Positions 35,505-45,170 of a stretch of DNA of 64,000 bases are shown here, piece by piece. Under the pieces are notes generated by a model that was not told where the DNA came from, ran no database searches, and saw nothing but the letters and a program-made list of their open reading frames with translations. Numbering within the stretch: position 1 is the stretch's first letter; each line of letters starts with the position of its first letter. The DNA lies in contig JALCKY010000003.1 in the NCBI GenBank assembly GCA_022647575.1, forward strand, positions 1 to 64,000, given 5' to 3'. The position numbers were made by a program, and so were the translations under genes. Source of the stretch: Lachnospiraceae bacterium. GTDB taxonomy: Bacteria; Bacillota; Clostridia; Lachnospirales; Lachnospiraceae.

Positions 35505-36442
35505 TCTTCAGTCTTCCTCAGATTGGATTCAAACAGCTTGCTGTATCCGATCCAGTCCGGCGCATCCTTTGCATTTTCAAGGAGCTCGGTCATCGTTTCC
35601 ATTTTGGCATCCGTGTTATCCGCCATGTGCAGGGCAACTGCCTCGACAATGGCCGGCAGCTTCGGCGATCCGAAGTCGTACTGTCCGTGATGGGAAAGGA
35701 TGCAGTGCTTCAGCTCGCTCTCCAGCACTTCCGGAAAACCTTCTATCTTCGAAGCACGGTCATGAACCATTTCCGCACCGATCATGATGTGCCCGAGCAG
35801 CTGTCCTTCGTCCGTGTATTCATTCAGCGGAAACAGCGACAGTTCCTTCGTCTTGCCTACATCGTGCAGAAGCGCTGCCGTGATCAGCAGGTCCCTGTTC
35901 AGAATCGGGTAGGAGGCACTGAAATAATCGCAGAGCCTCGTGACGGAAAGCGTATGCTCCAGAAGTCCTCCGACGAAACCGTGATGCACGCTCTTTGCCG
36001 CCGAATGCTGGCGGAAAGATTTCGCAAATTCCTCATCTCCGAAAAAGCTGTCGAGCAGCTGATGCAGATAGGGATTCTTTACGCTGTCCTTCAGGACCAT
36101 GAGTTCCTGGAACATGGCCTTGGTATTTTTCTTGGTGACCGGAAGATAATCCGCCGGGATGTATTCGCTTTCATCCGCCTTGCGCACCTGCTTCAGGGAA
36201 GCCTGCAGGCTGCCGTTGAAAGAATTCACGACTCCCGAAACATAGACATAATCAAGGATTTCGAATTCTCCGATTCCTTCCGACGTCGGATCCCAGATTT
36301 TTGCATCCAGATTTCCCGTCCTGTCCTGGAGAATGACATTTTCATAATTCTTGCCGTTTTTCGTAACGGCAGACTGCTTGTACTTGCAGAGATAGACATC
36401 CTGAATACGGCTGCCTTCCCGCAGTTCATTGATATACTTCAT
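35501..36442 (-). CDS. yhaM: YhaM-family 3'-5' exoribonuclease (OB + HD)
   Basis: The 313-residue protein has an N-terminal OB-fold (residues about 10-95, NVILQDRTGNLDAKIWD) and an HD domain with the metal motif LLHDVGKTKE at about residue 193, plus upstream HHGFVGGLLEHTLSV. This is the YhaM/CBF1 architecture, which trims RNA and single-stranded DNA from the 3' end. AAAGGA precedes the ATG. It ends in ATGA with rlmD and follows the HtrA-like gene, so the three may form one minus-strand operon. Confidence 0.88.
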   Translation of the reverse strand: MKYINELREGSRIQDVYLCKYKQSAVTKNGKNYENVILQDRTGNLDAKIWDPTSEGIGEFEILDYVYVSGVVNSFNGSLQASLKQVRKADESEYIPADYLPVTKKNTKAMFQELMVLKDSVKNPYLHQLLDSFFGDEEFAKSFRQHSAAKSVHHGFVGGLLEHTLSVTRLCDYFSASYPILNRDLLITAALLHDVGKTKELSLFPLNEYTDEGQLLGHIMIGAEMVHDRASKIEGFPEVLESELKHCILSHHGQYDFGSPKLPAIVEAVALHMADNTDAKMETMTELLENAKDAPDWIGYSKLFESNLRKTEE

Positions 36443-36475
36443 GAGAATCCTTTCTTTCTGAAATGTTTGCGGAAT

Positions 36476-36551
36476 CCCGGCTGTTCTGCCAAGACTCTTT
36501 CCGGCTGTTCTGCCGGGACTCTTTCCGCTGTTCTGCCGGGATTCTTTCCCG
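36476..36551. repeat. Short tandem repeat between htrA-like gene and yhaM
   Basis: GCTGTTCTGCC occurs at 36480, 36504 and 36527, each followed by a variant of GGGACTCTTTCC, so the unit is 23-24 nt and present about three times. It lies in the gap between two genes of the same strand and may be replication-slippage DNA. Confidence 0.65.
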
Positions 36552-36567
36552 GCCGGAACGGTCGGAT

Positions 36568-37935
36568 TTATTTCTGTCCGATCGTCACGGTAAAATGAAA
36601 TTCCACATAGCCGCCGGCACCCGAGCGCATGACTTTGATTGCCACATTGTCTCCCGGCTTCTTCGTCAGAAGAATTTCCCGGTAGGTCTTCATGGAATCA
36701 ACCGTCTGTCCGTCGAATTCGGTAAGGACATCCGCATTCATGATGCCTGCTGCCAGAGCCGGCGAATCCGTGTCGACCGAGGTGATATAGACGCCGGTCG
36801 GAACACCGGTCTGTGCCGAAATCTGCTCGCTGACGTCTTCGCCCGTGATCCCGATGTAGCAGAGCGGTTCATTGTTCGAAAGCTTTTCGATCAGGTTCTT
36901 CAGAGGCGAAATCGGAATGGCCGTAATCGTGCCGCTGCTCTCCGGGGCATATTCCTGCATGATGATTCCGACGATGGCACCGTCAAGATCCACCAGGACC
37001 CCGGAACCATCTGTGCTCCCCTGGATGTTCGTCGTCAGGATCGTATACTGCCCGTCGGTAACGGTTATGCTGTTGGATACGGACGAAATCTGCCCGTACA
37101 CAATAGAATCACTATACCCCATCGGGCGGCCGATTGCAATGACCGGCTGCCCCTGTGAAACCGTATAGGAATTTCCGAGGTTCGCCACCGCCGTCGCGGA
37201 AGCCGTATCCGCACTCACGGAAGCATCCGGCACGGTCACGATGGAAAGGCCCGTCGCCGGATCGATTTTCTGGAAAGAACCCTCGACAACTGCCCCGTCG
37301 GCAAATGTGACCAGAATCTTGGTAACGCCGTCGCTGACCTCTCCGTCCGTCAGGATCAGCAGGTTCGTCCCGTTATCGGCAACGATCAGTCCGCTGGCAT
37401 TCTGTGAGCTTTCATTTACCGTATTGAACAGGTCTTCCGTACTGGTGATTCCCGTAACGGTAACGACCGACTTGACAGGCTCTCCCGCGATCTTCTCGAT
37501 TGCGGCGTAAAGTTCTTTGTAGTCCGAGATCTGCTGAGCCTCTTCCTCTTCCGGCGTAGGTGTTTCTGTCGGAACGGGTGTCGGCGTCGGTGTCGGCGCT
37601 GTCACGGTCGGAGTCGGGGTAGCGGCAGCTGTCGGAGTCGCTGTCGGACTGGGCGTAGGCGTGACGGTAACCGAAGACTCATCCGTCGGGATCGTAATCT
37701 GACCGTCCGACCCGGAAGAAATCATGCCCTTCATGATCGCACCGGAAATGAGTCCGAAAATCACCGCGGCTCCGGCAGCTGTCAGCAGCACCTGAAGAAC
37801 GCGGCGGACACGAAGAGGACGGTCTTTCACCGTCTCTTTAATAAAGGAGTACTGTTCCTGATCCTGCTCCTGATTCTGCTCTTCTTCTTCTTCGCTTTTC
37901 AGCCCGCTGTCTCCGGGCTTTCGGTCGTCGTCCAT
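36568..37935 (-). CDS. HtrA-like trypsin-fold protein with PDZ, catalytic triad lost
   Basis: The 455-residue protein has a charged cytoplasmic N-terminus, a membrane helix at about 45-68 (VLQVLLTAAGAAVIFGLISG), a Thr-Pro repeat linker (TPTPTVTAPTPTPTP), a trypsin-like domain at about 140-340 and a PDZ domain at about 350-450. Alignment by eye to HtrA shows loss of each catalytic position: the His site reads ILTDGEV, the Asp site DPATGLS and the Ser site TDGSGVLVD instead of GNSGGPLVN. It is probably a non-proteolytic binding protein outside the membrane. It shares its strand with yhaM and rlmD. Confidence 0.8.
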   Translation of the reverse strand: MDDDRKPGDSGLKSEEEEEQNQEQDQEQYSFIKETVKDRPLRVRRVLQVLLTAAGAAVIFGLISGAIMKGMISSGSDGQITIPTDESSVTVTPTPSPTATPTAAATPTPTVTAPTPTPTPVPTETPTPEEEEAQQISDYKELYAAIEKIAGEPVKSVVTVTGITSTEDLFNTVNESSQNASGLIVADNGTNLLILTDGEVSDGVTKILVTFADGAVVEGSFQKIDPATGLSIVTVPDASVSADTASATAVANLGNSYTVSQGQPVIAIGRPMGYSDSIVYGQISSVSNSITVTDGQYTILTTNIQGSTDGSGVLVDLDGAIVGIIMQEYAPESSGTITAIPISPLKNLIEKLSNNEPLCYIGITGEDVSEQISAQTGVPTGVYITSVDTDSPALAAGIMNADVLTEFDGQTVDSMKTYREILLTKKPGDNVAIKVMRSGAGGYVEFHFTVTIGQK

Positions 37936-38029
37936 AGTGAGAATATTTTATCAGCCGAATATGAACTTTTTATGAATGAGAATGTGAATAATCCTTCCCA
38001 AGACGGGGCCGACAGAGTAAAATGAAAGC

Positions 38030-40405
38030 ATGAATGCAAAAGCCTTAAAAACACTGGAATACGACAAAATCATTGCTCTTCTGACCAATCACGCCACTTC
38101 CGCTCCGGGCAGGAAACTCTGTTCAGAGCTGGAACCGTCCTTCATCCCCGATGAGATTGAGAGAATGCAGTCCCAGACGGCGGACGGACTGTCGCGCCTT
38201 TTTAAGAAAGGAAGCATTTCCTTCGGGGATACTTACGATGTCCGCGGACTCCTGAAGCGGCTGGAAATCGGATCTTCGCTGAACACCCGCGAGCTTCTCC
38301 AGATCGCCAAGCTGCTGGAAAATGCCGGACGGGTCAGGACCTACGGAAAAAATGACCGGGACGATGCACCGAAAGACAGCCTCTCGCCGATGTTCGAGAC
38401 GCTGGAGCCCGTGACTTCCCTCTCTGAGGAAATCCGCGCCTGCATCCTCTCCGAAGATGAAATCAGCGACAATGCCTCCCCTGCCCTCCGGCAGATCCGC
38501 AGGAGCATCAAGGCTTCAGGCGAACGGATTCACGGAGAGCTGACCAGGCTCATTTCCTCCTCCGCGAAGGATTATCTGCAGGACTCCCTGATCACGACCC
38601 GCGACGGACGCTACTGCGTTCCGGTAAAAGCAGGCTGTCAGGCGCAGGTTCCGGGCATCATCCACGACCAGAGTTCGACGGGTTCCACGATCTTCATAGA
38701 ACCCGCTTCCGTCGTACGGCTGAACAATGAGATCCGTGAACTGGAGCTGAAGGAGCAGGAAGAGATCGAGGCCATCCTCGCACGCATTTCGGAAAATGCC
38801 GCCCAGCATACGGATGAGATCCTGCTGGACTTCGACAATATGGTGCAGCTGGATTTCATTTTTGCAAGGGCTTCCCTGGCGATGGAGGAAAATGCCAGCC
38901 GGCCGCTCATCAACCGCGACGGCATCATTGACCTCCGGCAGGCACGGCATCCCCTGATCGATAAAAAGAAAGTCGTGCCGATTGATATCCGCCTGGGTGA
39001 AAAATTCGACCTGCTCGTCATCACCGGCCCGAATACCGGCGGCAAGACCGTCTCCCTGAAGACGACCGGCCTGCTGGTCCTGATGGGTCTTTCCGGGCTG
39101 CATATTCCCGCAGCCGACCGGAGCCGCATCGCTCTTTTCAGCGAGGTCTATGCCGACATCGGCGATGAGCAGAGCATCGAACAGAGCCTGTCCACGTTCT
39201 CTTCGCACATGAAGAATGTCACCGAATTCCTGAAAAAGGCAGACGAGGATTCCCTGGTCCTTTTTGACGAACTCGGCGCCGGCACCGATCCGGTCGAGGG
39301 CGCCGCGCTGGCGGCCTCCATCCTGATGTCCCTGCACAAAAGGCACATCCGCACAATCGCCACAACGCACTACAGCGAACTGAAGCTCTGGGCACTGCGT
39401 ACCCCGGGCGTCATCAACGGCGCGTGCGAATTCAATGTCGACACGCTTTCGCCGACCTACCGGCTTCTCATCGGAGTCCCCGGGAAGAGCAACGCCTTTG
39501 CCATTTCCAAAAAGCTCGGCCTGCCCGAAGACATCATTGAGACGGCACGCGGACGCCTTTCCCACGAAGCGGAATCCTTCGAGGATGTCCTGGCGGATCT
39601 TGAAAAGAAGCGCACGGAAATGGAGAACGAGCGCCTGGAAATCGAGAAAGAAAAGAATGACGCCGAAAAGCTCCGCCTCGAACTTGAGGAAAAGAAAAAG
39701 CAGTTTTCCGAGAAAAAATCCAACCTCATCGAGCAGTCTTCCGCCGAAGCAAAGCGCATCCTGCAGGAAGCAAAGGATTATGCCGACCGCACCATCAGCT
39801 GGTACACGAAGAACGGAACCGGCACTTCGATGCGGGAAATGGAAGAAGTGCGCGGGAACCTCCGCGAGAAGATCAAGTCCCTCGATAAGAATATCCGGAC
39901 GGAAGCACCGGAGCGCGCTTCCCGTCCCCTTCGTCCCGGCGACCTGAAAATCGGCGACGGCGTAAAAGTCTTAAGCCTCCATGTGAACGGCACCGTCAGT
40001 ACGCTCCCGGACAAATCGGGAAGCCTCTATGTCACGATGGGCCTGATGCGGACGAAGGTCGCTTTATCCGATCTGGAGAAGCTCGCATCGGATGATTCCG
40101 CCGACAGCGCATCCGGAAAAACCGGAAGCGGTCAGATCCGCATGGAAAAATCGGCGGCCGTGGCACCGGAAATCAATCTTCTCGGAAAGACGGTCGATGA
40201 AGCCGTTACAGAACTTGACAAATATCTCGACGATGCCTATCTGGCTCATTTGGATAAAGTGCGCATCGTCCACGGAAAAGGCACCGGCGCCCTCCGCAAG
40301 GGCGTCCACGATTATCTCCGGAAACAGAAACGGATTGCCGCCTACCGCCTCGGAGAATACGGCGAGGGCGATACCGGCGTCACGATAGCCGAATTCAGAA
40401 AATAA
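38030..40405 (+). CDS. mutS2: MutS2 ATPase with Smr domain
   Basis: The 791-residue protein has the MutS core without a mismatch-binding N-terminal domain. Walker A is GPNTGGKTVSLKT (about 333), Walker B with signature is LVLFDELGAGTDPVEGAALA, then a long coiled coil at about 510-600, a KOW-like part and a C-terminal Smr domain (VRIVHGKGTGALRKGV). In B. subtilis MutS2 acts on collided ribosomes; in other bacteria it suppresses homologous recombination. It is divergent from the HtrA-like gene and 18 nt before the two-component system. The ribosome site is weak. Confidence 0.93.
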   Translation: MNAKALKTLEYDKIIALLTNHATSAPGRKLCSELEPSFIPDEIERMQSQTADGLSRLFKKGSISFGDTYDVRGLLKRLEIGSSLNTRELLQIAKLLENAGRVRTYGKNDRDDAPKDSLSPMFETLEPVTSLSEEIRACILSEDEISDNASPALRQIRRSIKASGERIHGELTRLISSSAKDYLQDSLITTRDGRYCVPVKAGCQAQVPGIIHDQSSTGSTIFIEPASVVRLNNEIRELELKEQEEIEAILARISENAAQHTDEILLDFDNMVQLDFIFARASLAMEENASRPLINRDGIIDLRQARHPLIDKKKVVPIDIRLGEKFDLLVITGPNTGGKTVSLKTTGLLVLMGLSGLHIPAADRSRIALFSEVYADIGDEQSIEQSLSTFSSHMKNVTEFLKKADEDSLVLFDELGAGTDPVEGAALAASILMSLHKRHIRTIATTHYSELKLWALRTPGVINGACEFNVDTLSPTYRLLIGVPGKSNAFAISKKLGLPEDIIETARGRLSHEAESFEDVLADLEKKRTEMENERLEIEKEKNDAEKLRLELEEKKKQFSEKKSNLIEQSSAEAKRILQEAKDYADRTISWYTKNGTGTSMREMEEVRGNLREKIKSLDKNIRTEAPERASRPLRPGDLKIGDGVKVLSLHVNGTVSTLPDKSGSLYVTMGLMRTKVALSDLEKLASDDSADSASGKTGSGQIRMEKSAAVAPEINLLGKTVDEAVTELDKYLDDAYLAHLDKVRIVHGKGTGALRKGVHDYLRKQKRIAAYRLGEYGEGDTGVTIAEFRK

Positions 40406-40422
40406 AGCGGGAGGACAGATGC

Positions 40423-41139
40423 ATGGCCGTAAAACAGAAAATCCTGATTGTCGACGATGACAGCAACATTGCCGAACTCATTTCCCTCTACCTTACGAAG
40501 GAAATGTACGAGTGCGTCACCGCTGAAGACGGGGAAGAGGCACTGAAGACCTTCGGGACTTTCAAGCCGGATCTCGTCATGCTGGACCTGATGCTGCCCG
40601 GCATGGACGGCTATCAGGTCTGCCGGGAAATCCGCAAGAAATCCGATACCCCGATCATCATGCTCTCCGCCAAGGGAGAAACTTTCGACAAGGTGCTCGG
40701 GCTTGAACTCGGCGCAGACGATTATATCATCAAGCCGTTCGAAACCAAGGAACTGGTCGCCCGCGTCAAGGCCGTGCTGAGACGCTGGCATTCCGAGCCC
40801 CGTACGCAGGATACCCCGCCGGCTGCCGCCGTCAAGTACGTGGAGTATCCGGATCTCATCATCAACCAGACCAACTACTCCGTCATCTACAACGGCGAAG
40901 CGGTGGATATGCCGCCGAAAGAACTGGAGCTGCTTTATTTCCTGGCCTCGCAGCCGAACCAGGTCTTTACGCGCGAACAGCTGCTCGACCATATCTGGGG
41001 CTATGAATACATCGGCGATACGCGGACGGTCGACGTGCACATCAAGCGCCTGCGTGAAAAAATCAAGGATCATGACGACTGGTCCATCGGAACGGTCTGG
41101 GGCATCGGCTACAAATTCGAGGTAAAGAACAAGGCATGA
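40423..41139 (+). CDS. OmpR-family response regulator
   Basis: The 238-residue protein has a receiver domain with acidic pocket DDD (11-13), phospho-acceptor Asp55 in LVMLDLMLPG and Lys in IIKPFE, followed by a winged-helix DNA-binding domain (ELELLYFLASQPNQVFTREQLLDHIWG). Its stop overlaps the kinase start by 4 nt. The sensed signal cannot be read from the sequence; envelope stress is a plausible target given the neighbours. Confidence 0.92.
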   Translation: MAVKQKILIVDDDSNIAELISLYLTKEMYECVTAEDGEEALKTFGTFKPDLVMLDLMLPGMDGYQVCREIRKKSDTPIIMLSAKGETFDKVLGLELGADDYIIKPFETKELVARVKAVLRRWHSEPRTQDTPPAAAVKYVEYPDLIINQTNYSVIYNGEAVDMPPKELELLYFLASQPNQVFTREQLLDHIWGYEYIGDTRTVDVHIKRLREKIKDHDDWSIGTVWGIGYKFEVKNKA

Positions 41140-42548
41140 AGAAGTCTCTCTTCCTGAAGTTCATCATCGCCTATGCCATTCTGGCCATCCTCTTTCTCTT
41201 TGCTGCATCGGCAATGGGCCCGCAGCTTTTTCAGGACAGGATCGTCAGCTCGACTGCCGAGTCCCTCTATTCGGAGGCGACCCAGATTGCTTCGCAGCGG
41301 GCCAGCCAGATTTTCTCAAAATCTGCCTCGCTCAGCGATCTCTACACGAATCTGAAAATGATCGCGACCTCCCAGAACGTCGATATCCGCATCATAGATT
41401 CTTCCGGAACGGAACTGATCTATACGGGCACCGCCCTGAAGAAAGAGAATCCGGATAAAATTCCAAACTTCGACTTTGCGGCATTCGGGCCGCGGTATTA
41501 TGAGATCAGTGATTTTTACGGACAGTATTCCGAAGAGCAGCTCAACGTCATGACGCCTGTAACCGGGAATCTGACGACCAAGGGCTACGTCTCCATTCAC
41601 AAATCCATGACGGAAATCTATTCCCAGCGGGATTCCCTGATGGGCAGTCTATACATCATGACGCTGATCTTCTTCCTCCTCACGCTTCTCATCCTGGTGT
41701 ATTTCACCTTTGCGGTCTTCCGTCCCATGGGACGCATCATGACCGGTGCCAAGGAGCTTTCCGCCGGACACTACGACTACCGCATCGAACTGAACACGGA
41801 TGATGAGATGGGGTCTCTTGCCGAGTCCCTGAACAATATGGCCGAAGACATCGAAAAGACCGGCGAGTATCAGAAAAAATTCATTTCCAACGTATCGCAT
41901 GATTTCCGCTCCCCGCTGACTTCCATCAAGGGTTTCACGGAAGCCATGACGGACGGCACCATTCCTCCGGAAATGCATTCCAAATACCTGAAAATCATTT
42001 CTTCGGAAGCGGACCGTCTGGAAAAACTGACGCACGACACGCTGACGCTGAACAATCTGGACAGCCGCAATTACACGCTTGAGCTTTCCGCTTTCGACAT
42101 CAATCACGTGATCCGTCACACGGCCGCCGTCTTCGAAGGCTCCTGCCGTGAAAAAATGATTTCTTTCGATCTGCGGCTGCTCGGTGAAAAACTTTTCGTG
42201 CGGGCGGACAAAGGGAAAATCCAGCAGGTTCTCTACAACCTGATCGACAATGCCATCAAGTTCAGCGAAAAGAATTCAACCATCCATCTGGAGACTTCCA
42301 TCCGCCACGGAAAATGCGAGGTGTCCGTGAAAGATGAGGGCATCGGCATCAGCAAGGAAAACCTGAACAAGATCTGGGATCGCTTCTATAAGACAGATGC
42401 CTCGCGGGGCAAGGACAAGAAGGGGACGGGTCTCGGTCTTTCAATCGTCAAAGAAATCCTGAACGCACACGGCGAGAACATTACCGTGACAAGCACGGAA
42501 AATGTCGGGACGCGTTTCGTCTTCACGCTGGAGCTTGTAAAAGAATAA
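41136..42548 (+). CDS. Sensor histidine kinase
   Basis: The 470-residue kinase has two membrane helices (about 8-26 and 172-193) around a roughly 140-residue extracellular sensor, then a HAMP domain. The phospho-acceptor is His255 in ISNVSHDFRSPLTSIKG, followed by an HATPase domain with N box NLIDNAIKF, G1 DEGIGIS and G2 KKGTGLGLSIV. It is the partner of the overlapping response regulator. A terminator follows 12 nt after the stop. Confidence 0.92.
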   Translation: MKKSLFLKFIIAYAILAILFLFAASAMGPQLFQDRIVSSTAESLYSEATQIASQRASQIFSKSASLSDLYTNLKMIATSQNVDIRIIDSSGTELIYTGTALKKENPDKIPNFDFAAFGPRYYEISDFYGQYSEEQLNVMTPVTGNLTTKGYVSIHKSMTEIYSQRDSLMGSLYIMTLIFFLLTLLILVYFTFAVFRPMGRIMTGAKELSAGHYDYRIELNTDDEMGSLAESLNNMAEDIEKTGEYQKKFISNVSHDFRSPLTSIKGFTEAMTDGTIPPEMHSKYLKIISSEADRLEKLTHDTLTLNNLDSRNYTLELSAFDINHVIRHTAAVFEGSCREKMISFDLRLLGEKLFVRADKGKIQQVLYNLIDNAIKFSEKNSTIHLETSIRHGKCEVSVKDEGIGISKENLNKIWDRFYKTDASRGKDKKGTGLGLSIVKEILNAHGENITVTSTENVGTRFVFTLELVKE

Positions 42549-42559
42549 TAAAAGATGAG

Positions 42560-42583
42560 CCGGAAATTCTGATTTTCCGTTTT
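42560..42583 (+). terminator. Terminator after two-component operon
   Basis: CGGAAA (42560-42565) pairs with TTTCCG (42573-42578) and five T follow. It lies between the convergent kinase and AIR-synthase-like genes. Confidence 0.7.
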
Positions 42584-43566
42584 TACAGAACTTTATATAA
42601 TTCGTCGGTCTGCGGCTTGTCGAGATAGCGGACTTCTTCGCCGTTTCTCACGATCCGGTCATTGCCCGGCGTCATTCTCCCGATAACCGAAGCCGGAATT
42701 CCTGCCGCCTTCAGCTTCTTCACAAGGCCTGCCCCGTCAGGCGAGGCAATCAGCATCGAACCGCTCGACATGGAAAGATAGGGATTGATGTCGAAGTATT
42801 CGCAGATCTCCACGCTCTCCTGCCGGATCGGAATCTTTTTCAAATCGGCTTCCAGCCCGCAGCCGGAACCGGAACCCATTTCCCACAGGGCACCGAAGAT
42901 GCCGCCTTCCGTCACGTCGTGCATGGCGGAAATCCCATGCTCCATGGCGATTTTCGATTCCGGAATCACGGACAGGTACGCATCAAAATCCGATGCCGCA
43001 TCGACAATGCCGTCCGGGAAATGCTTCAGCAGTTCTTCTCTCTTTTCTTTCGCCAGAATCGAGGTCGCCTCAAGGGCAATCCACTTGGTGACGACAAGAT
43101 CGTCGCCTTCATGGACGCTCTTCAGCGTAAAGAGCCTGTTCTTCCGGATCTTCCCGACTCCTGTCACGGAAATGACCGGGCGGACGACGGCATCGGTAAT
43201 TTCCGTATGGCCGCCGATGACTTCCACGCCGATTTTTCCGCACGACTCTTCTGTTTCGGAAATCATCTGTTTCAGCTGCGCCTCCGTCGTGTCTTCCGGC
43301 AGAAGCATGGTCAGGATAATGCCGACGGGCTCCGCACCCGCCGCAGCGATGTCGTTCGTCGTAACGAGTGCCCCGAATCTTCCGATGTCCTTTGTCGTAC
43401 CGGTAATCGGATCGGACGAAAGGACAAGCGCCTCTCCGTCTTCAAGGCATAAGGCAGCACAGTCCTGCCCAACGGCAGGACCGACAGCGACTTCTTTTCT
43501 TCTTTTGTGAAGCTGTTTCAGAACCGAACGGATCAGCACCGCTTCGGGTATTTTTCCTTTTTTCAA
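42583..43566 (-). CDS. AIR synthase / HypE-like ATP-binding protein
   Basis: The 327-residue protein has the PurM-like two-domain fold: VGPAVGQDCAALCL, LVLSSDPITGTTKDIGRFGALVTTNDIAAAGAEPVGI and a second-half MHDVTEGGIFGALWEMG. This resembles HypE, but the C-terminal Pro-Arg-Ile-Cys of true HypE is absent (end KPQTDELYKVL) and no hydrogenase genes are near. The start is a TTG at 43566, directly after the VanW stop, with GGAGG 11 nt upstream. Its substrate is unknown. Confidence 0.75.
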   Translation of the reverse strand: MKKGKIPEAVLIRSVLKQLHKRRKEVAVGPAVGQDCAALCLEDGEALVLSSDPITGTTKDIGRFGALVTTNDIAAAGAEPVGIILTMLLPEDTTEAQLKQMISETEESCGKIGVEVIGGHTEITDAVVRPVISVTGVGKIRKNRLFTLKSVHEGDDLVVTKWIALEATSILAKEKREELLKHFPDGIVDAASDFDAYLSVIPESKIAMEHGISAMHDVTEGGIFGALWEMGSGSGCGLEADLKKIPIRQESVEICEYFDINPYLSMSSGSMLIASPDGAGLVKKLKAAGIPASVIGRMTPGNDRIVRNGEEVRYLDKPQTDELYKVL

Positions 43567-45108
43567 TTAATCCGAATCCTCCGCTTCTGCCGTGCTCGTC
43601 GAACCTTCCGGCATCTGCACAAGATTGACAGCTGCCCCGTTACTGGTAATGGAATCTGTCGCAATGCCGACCTCGCCTGCGCTGACCGCCTGCGAGAACG
43701 CTTCCAGTTCTCCGGCATCCGCCCCTTTCGTCCCCAGGACATACATGATCGGAGACGTTTCATAGGAATCGGAATTGATCAGTTCATCCGTCGTGGTTCC
43801 ATCCACGGTTACATGCTTCCAAAGCTCGGAAACCGTTCCCATATGGCCGTAGGCCACCTGTTCGACTGTTCCGTAATCCACGGTATCATCCAGAGAGATC
43901 ACGCTGTTCGGCTGCGTCTGGCTGATGACCTTGCTTTCATACGTTACTTTCCTGTCCGGATCGCGGCTCTCCACTCCGTAAATCGTAAAGTCGATTTTGC
44001 CGTCTTCCGTCTTTCCCATAATGTAGATCGGATAATCCGTATTGTTGGTAAAGACCAGGTCCTTGCCGCCTTCTTCGGAAATCGCCGCATCCATGGAAGG
44101 AGTCACATAGCCGACCAGCATCGAATGATTGGTCCGGGCATCCACCTGGAGCTCCGCCTGAAGCACAGCCATATAAAGGGTTGTGGATACCTGGCAGATC
44201 CCGCCGCCGTATGTGTCCACGATGCTCCCGCTGGAATAGGACGGTGCCGGTGCGTATCCGTTGTCTTCGCTGAAAGGCGTAACCGTTCCGATCAGGGAGA
44301 ACTGTCCTCCCGGAGCAACCAGCGTGCCGTTGACCTTGGCCACGCCGTTCACGATATTCTGGCTGCGGTTTGCCGTGCTTCCTGCATAAACGGTTTCTCC
44401 CGATCCCAGGACATCCTTGACCTTGGCAAGATCGTCTGCGGAAACAGAAGGCTCTTTCACGGCCGTTGCAAGTTCGGCCGATGCCGCTCCGCCCGTCCAG
44501 GTATTCAGCAGGTAATCCTTGATGGAAGATACGGCTGCATCCTGATCGATGACCGTTCCTTCCGTTCCTGCCGTTACCTGCAGCGTGCCGTCATCCGCCG
44601 CGCTGAGCTGCGGTTCCGTCGCGGGAACATCCGCCGTCGCCGCAAACGCAGAGACAAAGGAGCGGATGGCATCTTCATTGACCGTACAGGTCATGGGAAT
44701 GACGTACGGAGACTGTTCAAGATCTTTCTGGAATTTATACCGGCTGAGAATGTTGCCGCATTTTCCGAGATCCGGAGCCGTATCCAGATCCGACTCATTC
44801 GTCCATGAATACCCGAGGTCTGAAACGGTGATGCTCTGCGTCTGTCCGTTCGCGGAAACCGTCAGGGTCTGCGCAGACTTTTCACTGACTTCCTCATTGA
44901 CCTTCGCCTTTGCTTCATCGACCGTCAGGCCGGAAACGTCTACGTCCCCGACATGAATGTCATTCCCGATCACGCCTTCCGTCCTGACGAGGCTGTCCGT
45001 CTGATTCTCCGCCAGGACAGGCATCAGAAGCGCAAGCACCATGGATGCCGCCAGGATGACCGCAAGAATAATGACAATGATTCTTCTGTTCTTAGGATTC
45101 CACATCAT
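43567..45108 (-). CDS. VanW-domain envelope protein
   Basis: The 513-residue protein has one N-terminal membrane helix (IIVIILAVILAASMVLALL), a PG_binding_4-type domain (DVSGLTVDEAKAKV) and a VanW domain at about 260-400 with GGGICQVSTTLYMAVLQAEL and TNHSMLVGYVTPSMDAAI. VanW-domain proteins act outside the membrane near peptidoglycan; the biochemical role is unknown and no vancomycin resistance should be inferred. It lies in a minus-strand operon with nth upstream and the HypE-like gene downstream. Confidence 0.85.
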   Translation of the reverse strand: MMWNPKNRRIIVIILAVILAASMVLALLMPVLAENQTDSLVRTEGVIGNDIHVGDVDVSGLTVDEAKAKVNEEVSEKSAQTLTVSANGQTQSITVSDLGYSWTNESDLDTAPDLGKCGNILSRYKFQKDLEQSPYVIPMTCTVNEDAIRSFVSAFAATADVPATEPQLSAADDGTLQVTAGTEGTVIDQDAAVSSIKDYLLNTWTGGAASAELATAVKEPSVSADDLAKVKDVLGSGETVYAGSTANRSQNIVNGVAKVNGTLVAPGGQFSLIGTVTPFSEDNGYAPAPSYSSGSIVDTYGGGICQVSTTLYMAVLQAELQVDARTNHSMLVGYVTPSMDAAISEEGGKDLVFTNNTDYPIYIMGKTEDGKIDFTIYGVESRDPDRKVTYESKVISQTQPNSVISLDDTVDYGTVEQVAYGHMGTVSELWKHVTVDGTTTDELINSDSYETSPIMYVLGTKGADAGELEAFSQAVSAGEVGIATDSITSNGAAVNLVQMPEGSTSTAEAEDSD

Positions 45109-45170
45109 AATGGTTTATCATAGCGCAATTTCCGTTTTCCCGCAAGCATGCGCCCTGAAATTCAGCGCTG

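Noticed and set aside
34200-35690. A 496-codon plus-strand frame opposite rlmD and yhaM
   Set aside because: It lies antisense to two well-supported genes and has no ribosome site or family resemblance. Long antisense frames are common in the GC-rich core because of codon bias.
36463-36551. Possible CRISPR-like array
   Set aside because: Units are only 23-24 nt, degenerate and directly adjacent with no unique spacers; no cas genes are in the window.
42583-43566. True HypE hydrogenase maturation factor
   Set aside because: The C-terminal Cys motif is absent and no hyp or hydrogenase genes are near.
43507-44808. A 433-codon plus-strand frame opposite the VanW-domain gene
   Set aside because: Antisense shadow of a gene with clear domains; composition is Arg/His-rich and shows no fold signals.
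43567-45108. Vancomycin resistance through VanW
   Set aside because: VanW-domain proteins are widespread envelope proteins; no vanHAX-type genes are present.
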